This document shows, one piece after another, positions 21,806-29,233 of a DNA stretch of 36,293 bases. This DNA comes from Solirubrobacteraceae bacterium. GTDB taxonomy: Bacteria; Actinomycetota; Thermoleophilia; Solirubrobacterales; Solirubrobacteraceae. Position numbers and translations under genes: made by a program. Every line of letters starts with the position of its first letter. The stretch's first letter is position 1. Under the pieces are notes generated by a model. That model had not been told where the DNA came from, did no database searches, and worked only from the letters and a program-made list of their open reading frames with translations. Location: positions 1-36,293 of the forward strand of contig JANJTP010000026.1 in the NCBI GenBank assembly GCA_024711025.1, read 5' to 3'.

Positions 21806-22732
21806 TCACCGCGCCGCGCCGGTACGCTCGGGCAACTCGCCGGCCGCGATCCGCTCGCGCAGCTCGGCACCGCGCCCGGCGCCGACGGCTCGTGCGGCGC
21901 GGCGCTCGCTCAGCTCGATGCCGTGCGCCGCCGCGAGCTCGACGAGGTCCTGGCGCTCGTCGGTCTGACGGGCCGTACGCAAGAAGAGCCAGCACAGCAG
22001 GCCGAGCGTCAGCAGCGACCCCTCGACCATCATCACCGCCCCCGCGGCGACCTGATCGGCCGCCGGCGAGATGCCCCATGCCGCCTCGCCGGGTGCGTAG
22101 ACGCCGTAGAAGGCCCCGCCGCCGAACAGCAAGGCGTTGCCGAGCACGGCCGCGGTGAGCCGAACGGCCACGACGTAACCGAGGATCGCGGCGTTCCCGA
22201 ACCACGACGGCTTCGGCAGGGGCCCGAGCAGCGCCAGCCACATGTTCAGGCCGAGCGCGATGAAGAGCACGTGCTGGAGCGCGTGCACGGCGTCGTCGCG
22301 CACGGCCTGCTCGTGAAGCCCCGCCACGTGCCAGGCATAGAGGTTCACCGCCCAGAGCACGTAGGCCACTACGGGATGGACGAGGATCCGCAGCACGCTC
22401 ATCCCGGGAAGGCGCAGCAGCGGGGCCAGCAGGGGTCCGGTGATCCCGAGCGCGAAGAGCAGCGCCGCCAGGTCGCCGAGCAGCAGGTGCTCGCCCATAT
22501 GCGCCCAGAAGAGCTCGTCGGCGAGCGCCGCGACGGGCGATGCCAGGGCGACGACCACCAGGGCGACGCCGACGACGAAGCAGGCGATGCGCCAGTGCGG
22601 GACGGCCCGCGGACCGCCGCGCAGCCGGGCGACGCCCATCAGGTACAGCGCGAGCCAGGCGCCCGCCACGACGAGCGCGAGCGCGACCTCGCCCACCGCC
22701 GGCCAGACGACCTCTCCCGTAGCGAGGGCCAC
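21806..22732 (-). CDS. CtaG-family cytochrome c oxidase assembly protein (caa3_CtaG type)
   Basis: About 300 residues with seven membrane helices. Conserved His/Trp features are WAHMGEHLLLGDLAALL, NLYAWHVAGLHEQAV, HALQHVLFIALGLNMW and WLALLGPLPKPSWFGN, the pattern of Bacillus CtaG and its actinobacterial relatives, needed for CuA/CuB maturation of caa3-type oxidase. It could serve the heme-copper enzyme at 4979 although it is 14 kb away. The start is uncertain: GTG 22732 and GTG 22696 are in frame; neither has a strong ribosome site. It follows the nucleotidyltransferase gene on the same strand by ~90 bases and may be read from the same transcript. The charged C-terminal tail (~60 residues) is unusual. 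Confidence 0.85.
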   Translation of the reverse strand: MALATGEVVWPAVGEVALALVVAGAWLALYLMGVARLRGGPRAVPHWRIACFVVGVALVVVALASPVAALADELFWAHMGEHLLLGDLAALLFALGITGPLLAPLLRLPGMSVLRILVHPVVAYVLWAVNLYAWHVAGLHEQAVRDDAVHALQHVLFIALGLNMWLALLGPLPKPSWFGNAAILGYVVAVRLTAAVLGNALLFGGGAFYGVYAPGEAAWGISPAADQVAAGAVMMVEGSLLTLGLLCWLFLRTARQTDERQDLVELAAAHGIELSERRAARAVGAGRGAELRERIAAGELPERTGAAR

Positions 22733-22821
22733 CGTGGCAGCGTACGCCGCGACGACGGAGCCCGCCTCGCCTCCGAGCGGGGAGCGATCACCCGCCCCGC
22801 CGGCCGACGGGGCGCCGGGGT

Positions 22822-23607
22822 CTAGCGGTCGACCTCCTCCGGCTCCTCGTACCAGCGCTTGCGCTCGCCGATCTTCGCGCGCAGCTTCCAGCGCCGGCTC
22901 TTCGGTGCGCGCTCCATCGCGTCGGCGATCGCGTCGATCCGCCCGGCGATCGTGCTGCGCTCCCCCGCGTCGAGCCCCGACTGCTCCTCGAGCCCGGCTC
23001 GCAGCCGCTCGAGGTTGAGCTCGAACGTGTGCTGCAGGCCCCAGTCGCCTGCGGTCAGCTCGGCGATCCGCTCGACGTTGATCGCGTCGTCGTCGCCCCC
23101 CGTGTCGCAGGCCAGGAGGAGCGCGTAGAGGTCGCCGCGGTCCTTCGCGTTCAGCGAGATGATCTGCAGCTTGGTCATGACCAGCTCCGCCGGCGCCAGC
23201 GTGTGCGGCACCGCCTGCAGACGCTCGGCGAGCGGCAGCTCGTGGCACATCTCGAAGGTCTCGACGAAGACGTCGACCTGGCGGTCGCGCCCGGGCTCGG
23301 GGTCGTTGAACAGCATCCGTCGGTGGCCGTTGAGCGCGTTGAACTGCTCGTCGGCGACGTAGCCGGCCTCTGCCAACAGGTCGGCCGTGGCCCGGCGGTC
23401 CTGCTTGGCGACGACGAAGTCGAGATCGGCCGGCGTGCGCTCGAACGTCGGGTGCAGCCGGGCGCCGATCAGCATCCGGATCGCCGCGCCGCCCATCAGG
23501 CGCAGCGTCAAGCCGCGCCGCTCCGCCTCCTCCGTGATCCGGTGGGCCTCCTCGTCGATGTCGGCCCTCGGCTTGCCGAGCTCGTTCCCCATCGCGACGG
23601 TCATCAT
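22822..23607 (-). CDS. nucleotidyltransferase-fold protein (MNT/AbiEii-like)
   Basis: A 261-residue protein with the minimal nucleotidyltransferase signature: LMGGAAIRML (Gly39-Gly40), then TPADLDFVV with Asp61 and Asp63, and a third acid Asp112 in RQVDVFVETFEM, so the metal triad is intact. The second half is helical with LIxRLxELTA-like repeats and a basic C-terminal tail (KSRRWKLRAKIGERKRWYEE). Relatives include AbiEii/AbiGii toxins, tRNA-modifying NTases and many unknowns; there is no antitoxin-like gene beside it. ATG 23607 overlaps the metallophosphoesterase stop as ATGA, so these two are coupled. Function in a guanidino-compound operon is unexplained. Confidence 0.72.
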   Translation of the reverse strand: MMTVAMGNELGKPRADIDEEAHRITEEAERRGLTLRLMGGAAIRMLIGARLHPTFERTPADLDFVVAKQDRRATADLLAEAGYVADEQFNALNGHRRMLFNDPEPGRDRQVDVFVETFEMCHELPLAERLQAVPHTLAPAELVMTKLQIISLNAKDRGDLYALLLACDTGGDDDAINVERIAELTAGDWGLQHTFELNLERLRAGLEEQSGLDAGERSTIAGRIDAIADAMERAPKSRRWKLRAKIGERKRWYEEPEEVDR

Positions 23608-24590
23608 CCCACGACGAACTGGTAGTCGACGCGATCGCCGTCCAGGTGGATGAGCACGCCGGAGATGCGGCCGGTGTGGTAGTCGCTGCCGGGGTTGATC
23701 GCGAGTGTGCGCCCGATGCGCGTCGCGCCCCGCGACTCGTGCACGTGCCCGTGCAGCGACACCAGCGGCTGGAAGCGCTCGATCGCCTCGCGGACCGCGG
23801 TCGAGCCGCACGGGGCGAGCTTCGGCGCGCCGGCGAGCATCACGACGTTCAGGTGCTCGTCGAGCTCCGGCGCCGTGTCGAGCTGCGAGTCGTATGGCGG
23901 GACGTGGAGGTTGAAGATGCAGCGCGAGAGATCGTCGACCTGACCGGCCAGCGACTCGATGCGCCTGTACAGCTCGTCCTCGTCGAGCTCGCGCGGCGAG
24001 TCGAACGGGGTGCGGTTGGAGTAGCCGAGCGAGATCATCGAGTGGCCGTCGAGCTCGACGATCCGCTCGTCGCACGCCTCGACCCGGGTCGCCCGCTCGA
24101 TCGCCTCGTCGACGCCGTGCGGATCGTCGTTGCCCGGCATGACGAAGCAGCGGATCGCCGGGTCGGTCAGCCGATCCTCGGCCAGCGCGAGCCAGCGATC
24201 GAACGTCTCGAGCATGACGTCCGCGAACCAGGCCTCCCGCTCGTCCTCGCTCAGGTCCGCGACGCGCCGGACCTCGTCGGCGCTCATCACGTGCGGATAC
24301 ATGCCGTTGGCGCGGATCCGCTGCTCGAGCTCGAGGCGCTCCTCCTCGCTCCCCGCACGCTCGGGCTCGCCGAACAGCTCGGCGGACCAGCCGCCGGACT
24401 GCTCGACGATCGGCACGACCACCTTCCCGGTGACATCGCCGCCCATCACGATCACCGACGCGTCGTAGACCGCGGGCGCATGCAGGAACTTGCGCCACAG
24501 GACCTCTGTGCCGTGGATGTCGGAGGCGTAGTAGAGCCGCATCGGATCGATGCGGCCCTCGCCGGAGCGTCGTCGCTTGAACAGGGCCAT
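23604..24590 (-). CDS. calcineurin-like metallophosphoesterase
   Basis: A 328-residue cytoplasmic phosphoesterase. Metal-site motifs in order: SDIHG (Asp24, His26), MGGDVTGK, PGNDDPHG, FNLHVPPYD and LHGHVHES, a complete calcineurin-like dinuclear site. The insert between the second and third motifs (ERAGSEEERLELEQRI...) is long and charged. Similar archaeal/bacterial stand-alone proteins are of unknown substrate; phosphodiesters or nucleotides are likely. ATG 24590 is 2 bases from the permease stop, and its own stop overlaps the next gene by 4 bases, so it belongs to the LacI-controlled operon. Confidence 0.88.
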   Translation of the reverse strand: MALFKRRRSGEGRIDPMRLYYASDIHGTEVLWRKFLHAPAVYDASVIVMGGDVTGKVVVPIVEQSGGWSAELFGEPERAGSEEERLELEQRIRANGMYPHVMSADEVRRVADLSEDEREAWFADVMLETFDRWLALAEDRLTDPAIRCFVMPGNDDPHGVDEAIERATRVEACDERIVELDGHSMISLGYSNRTPFDSPRELDEDELYRRIESLAGQVDDLSRCIFNLHVPPYDSQLDTAPELDEHLNVVMLAGAPKLAPCGSTAVREAIERFQPLVSLHGHVHESRGATRIGRTLAINPGSDYHTGRISGVLIHLDGDRVDYQFVVG

Positions 24591-24592
24591 GG

Positions 24593-26215
24593 TCACTCCG
24601 GAGGCAGCTCGCGGTAGGCGAGCGTCAGGTCGATTCCCTGGCGGCGGCGCAGCGCCTGCGAGACGAAGTAGATGACGAACGCCGCGGCGTAGACGACGGC
24701 GGCCAAGCCGAGCTTGCCGGGGTTCTCGCTGAGGCTCGCACCCGAGCCCGGATCCCAGAGCAGGATCGCGACGGCGCAGCCGAAGCCGAGCAGCGCGAGC
24801 GCCCCGACGAGGCTGACGAGCGGGATCCCGCCGATGCGCCTGGCGAACGGCGAGTTCTCGACCATCGGAGCCTGGCGGAACGGCAGGAGGATCCCGCCGA
24901 TCGCCGTGACCACGAGCGTCAGCGACAGCCCGAGCAGCACCGAGATCGTGCTGAACCAGGTCGTGAACGAGTAGATCGCGGTCGAGCCGATCGCCAGTGC
25001 CGCGGCGATCCCGATCGCGACGACCGGCGCGTGCGTGCGCGGGTGCACGTACGACAGGCGGGCGGGCATCACGCGGTCGAACGACCAGGCGAACATGCTG
25101 CGGCTCATTAGCAGCATCGTCTGCGGCAGCCAGGTGCCCAGGCCGATCGTGAAGCCGGCGATCGCGAGGGCCGCCAGCACCCACGAGCCCGATGCGATGC
25201 CGATGATCTCTGGGTAGGCCGGCGCGCCCGCGACGAAGCCGTAGGCGGCGGGGTCGGCGAAGCCGAGCCAGCCGTTGACCTCGTAGCCGGTCACGCCGAT
25301 GAACGCCGGCGTCAGCAGGAGGAGGCAGGCGACGGCGATCAGCACCGCGCCGGGGATCGACAGCAGATGGGTGCGCTTGCGCATCCGGATCTCGCCGGCG
25401 AAGTAGTTGCTCGAGTAGATGAAGCCGAAGATGAACCAGAAGACCGAGACCGACTTCAGGGTGGTCTCGAAGTCGAAGCCGCTCTGCGCGTAGCCGGCGT
25501 CCTTCGCCGACCCGGCGAGCTTCGAGATGGCGTCGGTCGTCCCGAGGTTCGCCGCGTAGTCGTTGAAGTTCGCGGCGAAGCCGGCCTTCGACTGGAAGAG
25601 GCCGACCAAGATCGGCACGAGGAACGCGCCGACGATGTACAGGCCGAACGCGTAGACCTGCAGGCGCAGGAAGAGGCGCAGCCCACCGAGGATGAAGACC
25701 GCCGCGGAGACCAGCACCGCGGCGGTGCCGGTGATGAAGAGCGCGTAGTCCTTGGCGAACCAATCGCCGAACGTCAGCCAGCCCTCCGAGCCGCTGAACC
25801 CGGCCATCGCCCGGCCGAACGCGCCGAAGCCGTAGGCGGCGATGTAGGTCGTGTAGACGCCGTAGACGATCGCCAGCCAGAAGACGTAGCTGAAGTTCGC
25901 GGCAAAGCCGACCGACGGATGGATCGCGCGGCTGTTGAACACGTAGTCGCCGCCGGTGCGCGGCATGATCTGCGAGAGCATCGCGTAGAGGAACGCTCCG
26001 GGCAGGCCGAGCGTCGCCGCGATCAGGAACGCGAGGATCGCGTTCGAGCCGTTGTAGGCGAACGAGTAGAGCAGCCAGAAGAAGGCGAACGTCAGCGCGA
26101 CGCTCGACCACATCACGTTGTAGAACAGGGCATCGCGGGTCTTCGCCTCGCGGACGAGGCCGGTCGCCTTGCGGGTGAACAGGCCGGGCGAGGCGCCCGT
26201 GGGTGCGGTAGCCAT
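24593..26215 (-). CDS. APC-superfamily permease
   Basis: A 540-residue transporter with about 12 membrane helices of the amino acid-polyamine-organocation fold. The first helix DALFYNVMWSSVALTFAFF and PRTGGDYVFNSRAIHP (the conserved 'GGxYVW'-like segment after helix 2) identify the family. GAGGAG lies just upstream of ATG 26215, which overlaps the amidase stop by one base. Linked to a ureohydrolase and an amidase, it most likely imports a guanidino or amide compound; substrate not provable from sequence. Confidence 0.9.
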   Translation of the reverse strand: MATAPTGASPGLFTRKATGLVREAKTRDALFYNVMWSSVALTFAFFWLLYSFAYNGSNAILAFLIAATLGLPGAFLYAMLSQIMPRTGGDYVFNSRAIHPSVGFAANFSYVFWLAIVYGVYTTYIAAYGFGAFGRAMAGFSGSEGWLTFGDWFAKDYALFITGTAAVLVSAAVFILGGLRLFLRLQVYAFGLYIVGAFLVPILVGLFQSKAGFAANFNDYAANLGTTDAISKLAGSAKDAGYAQSGFDFETTLKSVSVFWFIFGFIYSSNYFAGEIRMRKRTHLLSIPGAVLIAVACLLLLTPAFIGVTGYEVNGWLGFADPAAYGFVAGAPAYPEIIGIASGSWVLAALAIAGFTIGLGTWLPQTMLLMSRSMFAWSFDRVMPARLSYVHPRTHAPVVAIGIAAALAIGSTAIYSFTTWFSTISVLLGLSLTLVVTAIGGILLPFRQAPMVENSPFARRIGGIPLVSLVGALALLGFGCAVAILLWDPGSGASLSENPGKLGLAAVVYAAAFVIYFVSQALRRRQGIDLTLAYRELPPE

Positions 26216-27006
26216 CAGATCTCTCCTCCTGCGGATTTGACACTCACCGGAAGGTCGTCTCGCACCTGTGCGAGGTAGTCGACCAGCTCATCGCCGACCG
26301 CCATCGGGGGAACGTCGACGGTCAGCAGCTCCTCGCCGTCGCGCCCGGCCTGCGCGACGACCTCGCCGTCCGGGGAGACGGCGCGCGTACGCCCGACGAA
26401 CGTCAGACCGGACTCCTGCCCCACACGGTTGGCGTACAGCAGCGGCAGGCGGTTGTCGAGCGCGCGAGCGCGCGACGCGAGCTCGTGATCGCGCTCGTAG
26501 GGGTCCATGTTCGCCACAGCCGCGACGAGCACGTCGGCGCCGGCGTGGGCGAGCGCCCGCGCCGGCTCGGGGAACTCGATGTCGAAGCAGATCAGCAGCC
26601 CGAGCCGCCGCCCCGCCAGCGGCACGACGACGAGCTCGTCGCCCGGCTCGAAGACGCCCGGCTCGCCCCCGAAGAGATGCGTCTTGCGATAGATCGCGGC
26701 GGTCCTGCCACGCTCGTCGATCGCGAGCAGCGAGTTGGCGGCCGCGCCGTCCGGCAGGCGCTCGGCCATGCCGATCAGCACCGCCGTGCCCGCCTGCTCG
26801 GCCGCGGCACGAAGCGGCTCGAGCACGGGATCGTCGACGGCGACGGCATGCCGCCGAGCGGCCTCCAGGTCGTAGCCGCCGAGGTAGAGCTCGGGCAGGA
26901 GGACCAGATCGGCGTCGGGCGCCGAGCGCACGATCTCCGCGGCACGTGCGGCGTTCGCCGACAGGTCGCCGGGCGTCGGAGCCGCCTGCACCAGCAGGGC
27001 GCGCAT
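26215..27006 (-). CDS. carbon-nitrogen hydrolase (nitrilase superfamily)
   Basis: A 263-residue amidase-type enzyme of the nitrilase fold. The catalytic triad is Glu39 (LLPELYLGGYD), Lys108 (YRKTHLFG) and Cys140 (LLICFDIEFPE). Short members like this one hydrolyse omega-amides or N-carbamoyl groups. It starts 3 bases after the ureohydrolase stop, so the two reactions should be consecutive or parallel: for example 4-guanidinobutyramide to 4-guanidinobutyrate followed by urea release, or N-carbamoylputrescine hydrolysis. The first residues MRALLVQAAPTPGD are the typical first strand. Confidence 0.88.
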   Translation of the reverse strand: MRALLVQAAPTPGDLSANAARAAEIVRSAPDADLVLLPELYLGGYDLEAARRHAVAVDDPVLEPLRAAAEQAGTAVLIGMAERLPDGAAANSLLAIDERGRTAAIYRKTHLFGGEPGVFEPGDELVVVPLAGRRLGLLICFDIEFPEPARALAHAGADVLVAAVANMDPYERDHELASRARALDNRLPLLYANRVGQESGLTFVGRTRAVSPDGEVVAQAGRDGEELLTVDVPPMAVGDELVDYLAQVRDDLPVSVKSAGGEI

Positions 27007-27009
27007 CGC

Positions 27010-27981
27010 TCAGCGGCCCGCCCCGGCGTGGAAGGCCATCGCCTCGAGCGCGATGCGCCCGCCGATCAGCGCGGTCTTCGGGGTGGCGTCCAGGCTCGGC
27101 GCCACCTCGACGACGTCGACGCCTAGCAGGCCGTCGGCGCAGACCCCGCGGACGAGCTCGAGCGCCTCCCGGCTCGTCAGCCCGCCCGGGGTCGGACAGC
27201 ACGTCCCGGGGGCGTGGGCGGCGTCGAGGCTGTCGATGTCGAACGACAGGTAGACGCCGTCGGTGCCGTTGCGGGCGATCTCGTTCGCGCGCTCGACGGC
27301 CCAGGCGGTGCCACGCTCCCAGATCTCCTCGAGCCAGATGACGGTGATCCCGTGCTCGCGGCAGAACTCGAGCTCGGTGCGCGGGTTCATCCAGCCGGAG
27401 ATGCCGACGAGCACCATCTTCGCCGGGTCGAAGCCGGCGTCGACGGCGCGGGTGATCGGGCAGCAGTGGCTGAGCAGCTCGCCGCCGACGTCGGGAGCCG
27501 TGTCGAGATGCGCGTCGACCAGGATCAGGCCGGGATTCTCGTGGACGCTGCGGACCGCACGCACAGCCGGAATGGTGATCGAGTGCTCGCCGCCGAGCGT
27601 CACAGGCAGCGCGCCGGCGGCCAGGATCTGCTCGATGTCAGCCTGAGCCCGCTCGAACGTGCGCGCGGGATCGCCCGGGATCACGTCGCAATCGCCGCAG
27701 TCGACCGGCGAGAGCGCGTCGGCGACGTCGAAGTCGTACATGGCGTTGTAGGTCAGGAGCTGAACCGACACGTCGCGCATTCCGCGCGGCCCGTAGTTGG
27801 TGCCGGTGCGGCTGATGTTCGTCGAGTCGAAGGGAATCCCGTAGACGGCCGCACGCGCGCCGGCCGCGCGCAGCTCGTCGGCTCGAGCGGGAACGTGCGG
27901 GAAGCGCATGAACGAGCCGGCGAGCCCCGCATGAAGCAGGCTCGTCCACATCGTCCTATCGGCTGGGTCGCTCGTCGGCAT
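27010..27981 (-). CDS. ureohydrolase (agmatinase/guanidinobutyrase family), substrate unknown
   Basis: A 323-residue dinuclear-metal enzyme that releases urea from a guanidino compound. Metal ligands: His133 (GGEHS), Asp156/His158/Asp160 (DAHLD), Asp248/Asp250 (SFDIDSLD); all present. Two substrate-loop segments differ from agmatinases: SHCCPITR (171-178) in place of SHGTP-type, and GTCCPTPGG (259-267) in place of GTGTPEPGG, so agmatine is not a safe assignment. Start ATG 27981 has AAGGAG seven bases upstream. It is the first gene of a minus-strand operon whose promoter (TTGACT/GATAAA, 28067-28039) contains a LacI operator. Guanidinobutyrate, guanidine or another guanidino acid are candidates. 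Confidence 0.88.
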   Translation of the reverse strand: MPTSDPADRTMWTSLLHAGLAGSFMRFPHVPARADELRAAGARAAVYGIPFDSTNISRTGTNYGPRGMRDVSVQLLTYNAMYDFDVADALSPVDCGDCDVIPGDPARTFERAQADIEQILAAGALPVTLGGEHSITIPAVRAVRSVHENPGLILVDAHLDTAPDVGGELLSHCCPITRAVDAGFDPAKMVLVGISGWMNPRTELEFCREHGITVIWLEEIWERGTAWAVERANEIARNGTDGVYLSFDIDSLDAAHAPGTCCPTPGGLTSREALELVRGVCADGLLGVDVVEVAPSLDATPKTALIGGRIALEAMAFHAGAGR

Positions 27982-28008
27982 CGGTCGTCTCCTTCGTCAC
28001 CACACGCG

Positions 28009-28059
28009 CCAAAACGCTTTGGCACGCTTGAGGTATGGTTTATCCCAAAACGCTTTGGC
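28009..28059. promoter_or_regulatory. paired LacI-family operators
   Basis: CCAAAACGCTTTGGC occurs twice exactly, at 28009-28023 and 28045-28059, 36 bases apart, between the divergent ureohydrolase operon and the LacI gene. The near-palindrome with a central CG is typical of LacI-family sites. Confidence 0.85.
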
Positions 28060-28067
28060 GAAGTCAA
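28039..28067 (-). promoter_or_regulatory. promoter of the ureohydrolase operon
   Basis: On the minus strand TTGACT (28067-28062) and GATAAA (28044-28039) are separated by exactly 17 bases. One LacI operator (28045-28059) fills the spacer, so bound repressor would exclude RNA polymerase; the other operator lies just downstream of the expected start. Confidence 0.65.
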
Positions 28068-28084
28068 GCCCCGACCCCCCTCAG

Positions 28085-29131
28085 ATGACCGCAAGCCCCT
28101 CCGACGACCGGCCGCGCCCCGCCTCGATCCGCGACGTCGCCGAGGCCGCCGGCGTCTCGATAACGACGGTCTCCCATGCCCTGAACGGCAAGGGCCGGAT
28201 CGCCGCATCCACCCGCGAGCGCGTACGGCGCGCCGCGAAGGAGATCGGCTACCGGCCGTCCGCCAGCGCGCGCAGCCTGGCCGGCGGGCGCACCGGCCTG
28301 CTGGCGCTGAGCGTCTCGTCGCCGACCGACCTGCTGCTGTCGCTGGCGGACGTCGACTACTTCATGCAGCTCACGAACGCCGCGACGATCACGGCGCTCG
28401 AGGCGGGCTATGCGCTCGTCACCCTGCCGGTCGCCAAGGACGAGTCGCTGCTCACGCGGGTGAACGTCGACGGCGCCGTGATCGTCGACCCGGTCGCCCG
28501 GGACCCGTCGATCGCCCACCTGCGCGAGCGAGGGGTGCCGGTCGTCACGACCGGGCGCGAGCTGGGCTCGGAGGAGCGGGGCTGGTGGGTCGACAACGAC
28601 CACCGCGCGAGCACCCGGTGGGCCCTCGATCACCTGGAAGCGCAGGGCGCGAAGCGCGTCGCGCTGATCACCGGCCCGCCGATCGTCTCCTACTCGGCCG
28701 ACCTCATCGCCGCCTATACCGGCTGGTGCGCCGAGCGCGGCTACGAGCCCCTCACCGAGACCGTGACCCGCAGCGCCACCGAGGCCGGCGGCTACGCGGC
28801 CGCCACCCGCCTCTTCACCCGGTCGCCGCCGCCCGACGCGATCTACGTCGGCCTCGACCGGCTCGCGCTCGGCGCGCTGCTCGCCGCACAGGCCCGGGGG
28901 CTCTCGGTCCCCGGCGACGTGCTCCTCGCGGCGTGCACGGACTCGGCCGCCAGCCGGGCCGCCGATCCGCCGCTGACCGCCGTGAACCTCGGCCCCGAGC
29001 GCATCGGGCATGCCGCCGCCGAGATGCTGATCGACCTGGTCGAGGGCCGCGAGCCCGCCGAGGCCCATCGGGTCATGCCCGTCGAGCTCGTCGTGCGCGA
29101 CTCGACCGAGCGGATGGCGGCGCGGGTGTGA
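28085..29131 (+). CDS. LacI-family transcriptional regulator
   Basis: A 348-residue repressor. The N-terminal HTH SIRDVAEAAGVSITTVSHAL and hinge RPSASARSLAGG are standard; the effector domain is a periplasmic-binding fold starting GLLALSVSS. The effector is unknown, but LacI members usually sense sugars, nucleobases or, less often, other small molecules; a guanidino-compound or a derivative would be expected here. ATG 28085 follows the operators; an earlier in-frame start at 28019 lies inside the operator pair and is unlikely. It is divergent from the ureohydrolase operon and convergent with the aldehyde dehydrogenase. Confidence 0.9.
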   Translation: MTASPSDDRPRPASIRDVAEAAGVSITTVSHALNGKGRIAASTRERVRRAAKEIGYRPSASARSLAGGRTGLLALSVSSPTDLLLSLADVDYFMQLTNAATITALEAGYALVTLPVAKDESLLTRVNVDGAVIVDPVARDPSIAHLRERGVPVVTTGRELGSEERGWWVDNDHRASTRWALDHLEAQGAKRVALITGPPIVSYSADLIAAYTGWCAERGYEPLTETVTRSATEAGGYAAATRLFTRSPPPDAIYVGLDRLALGALLAAQARGLSVPGDVLLAACTDSAASRAADPPLTAVNLGPERIGHAAAEMLIDLVEGREPAEAHRVMPVELVVRDSTERMAARV

Positions 29132-29233
29132 CGCGGCGGGCGGGCGTCGGCGCACGGGCGTGACGAGCCGCGGCGCAGTTGCCCGGAGCGCACGCCGGAA
29201 GAGCGTCACCCGGTCTCACGCGCCTCGCGCGCC

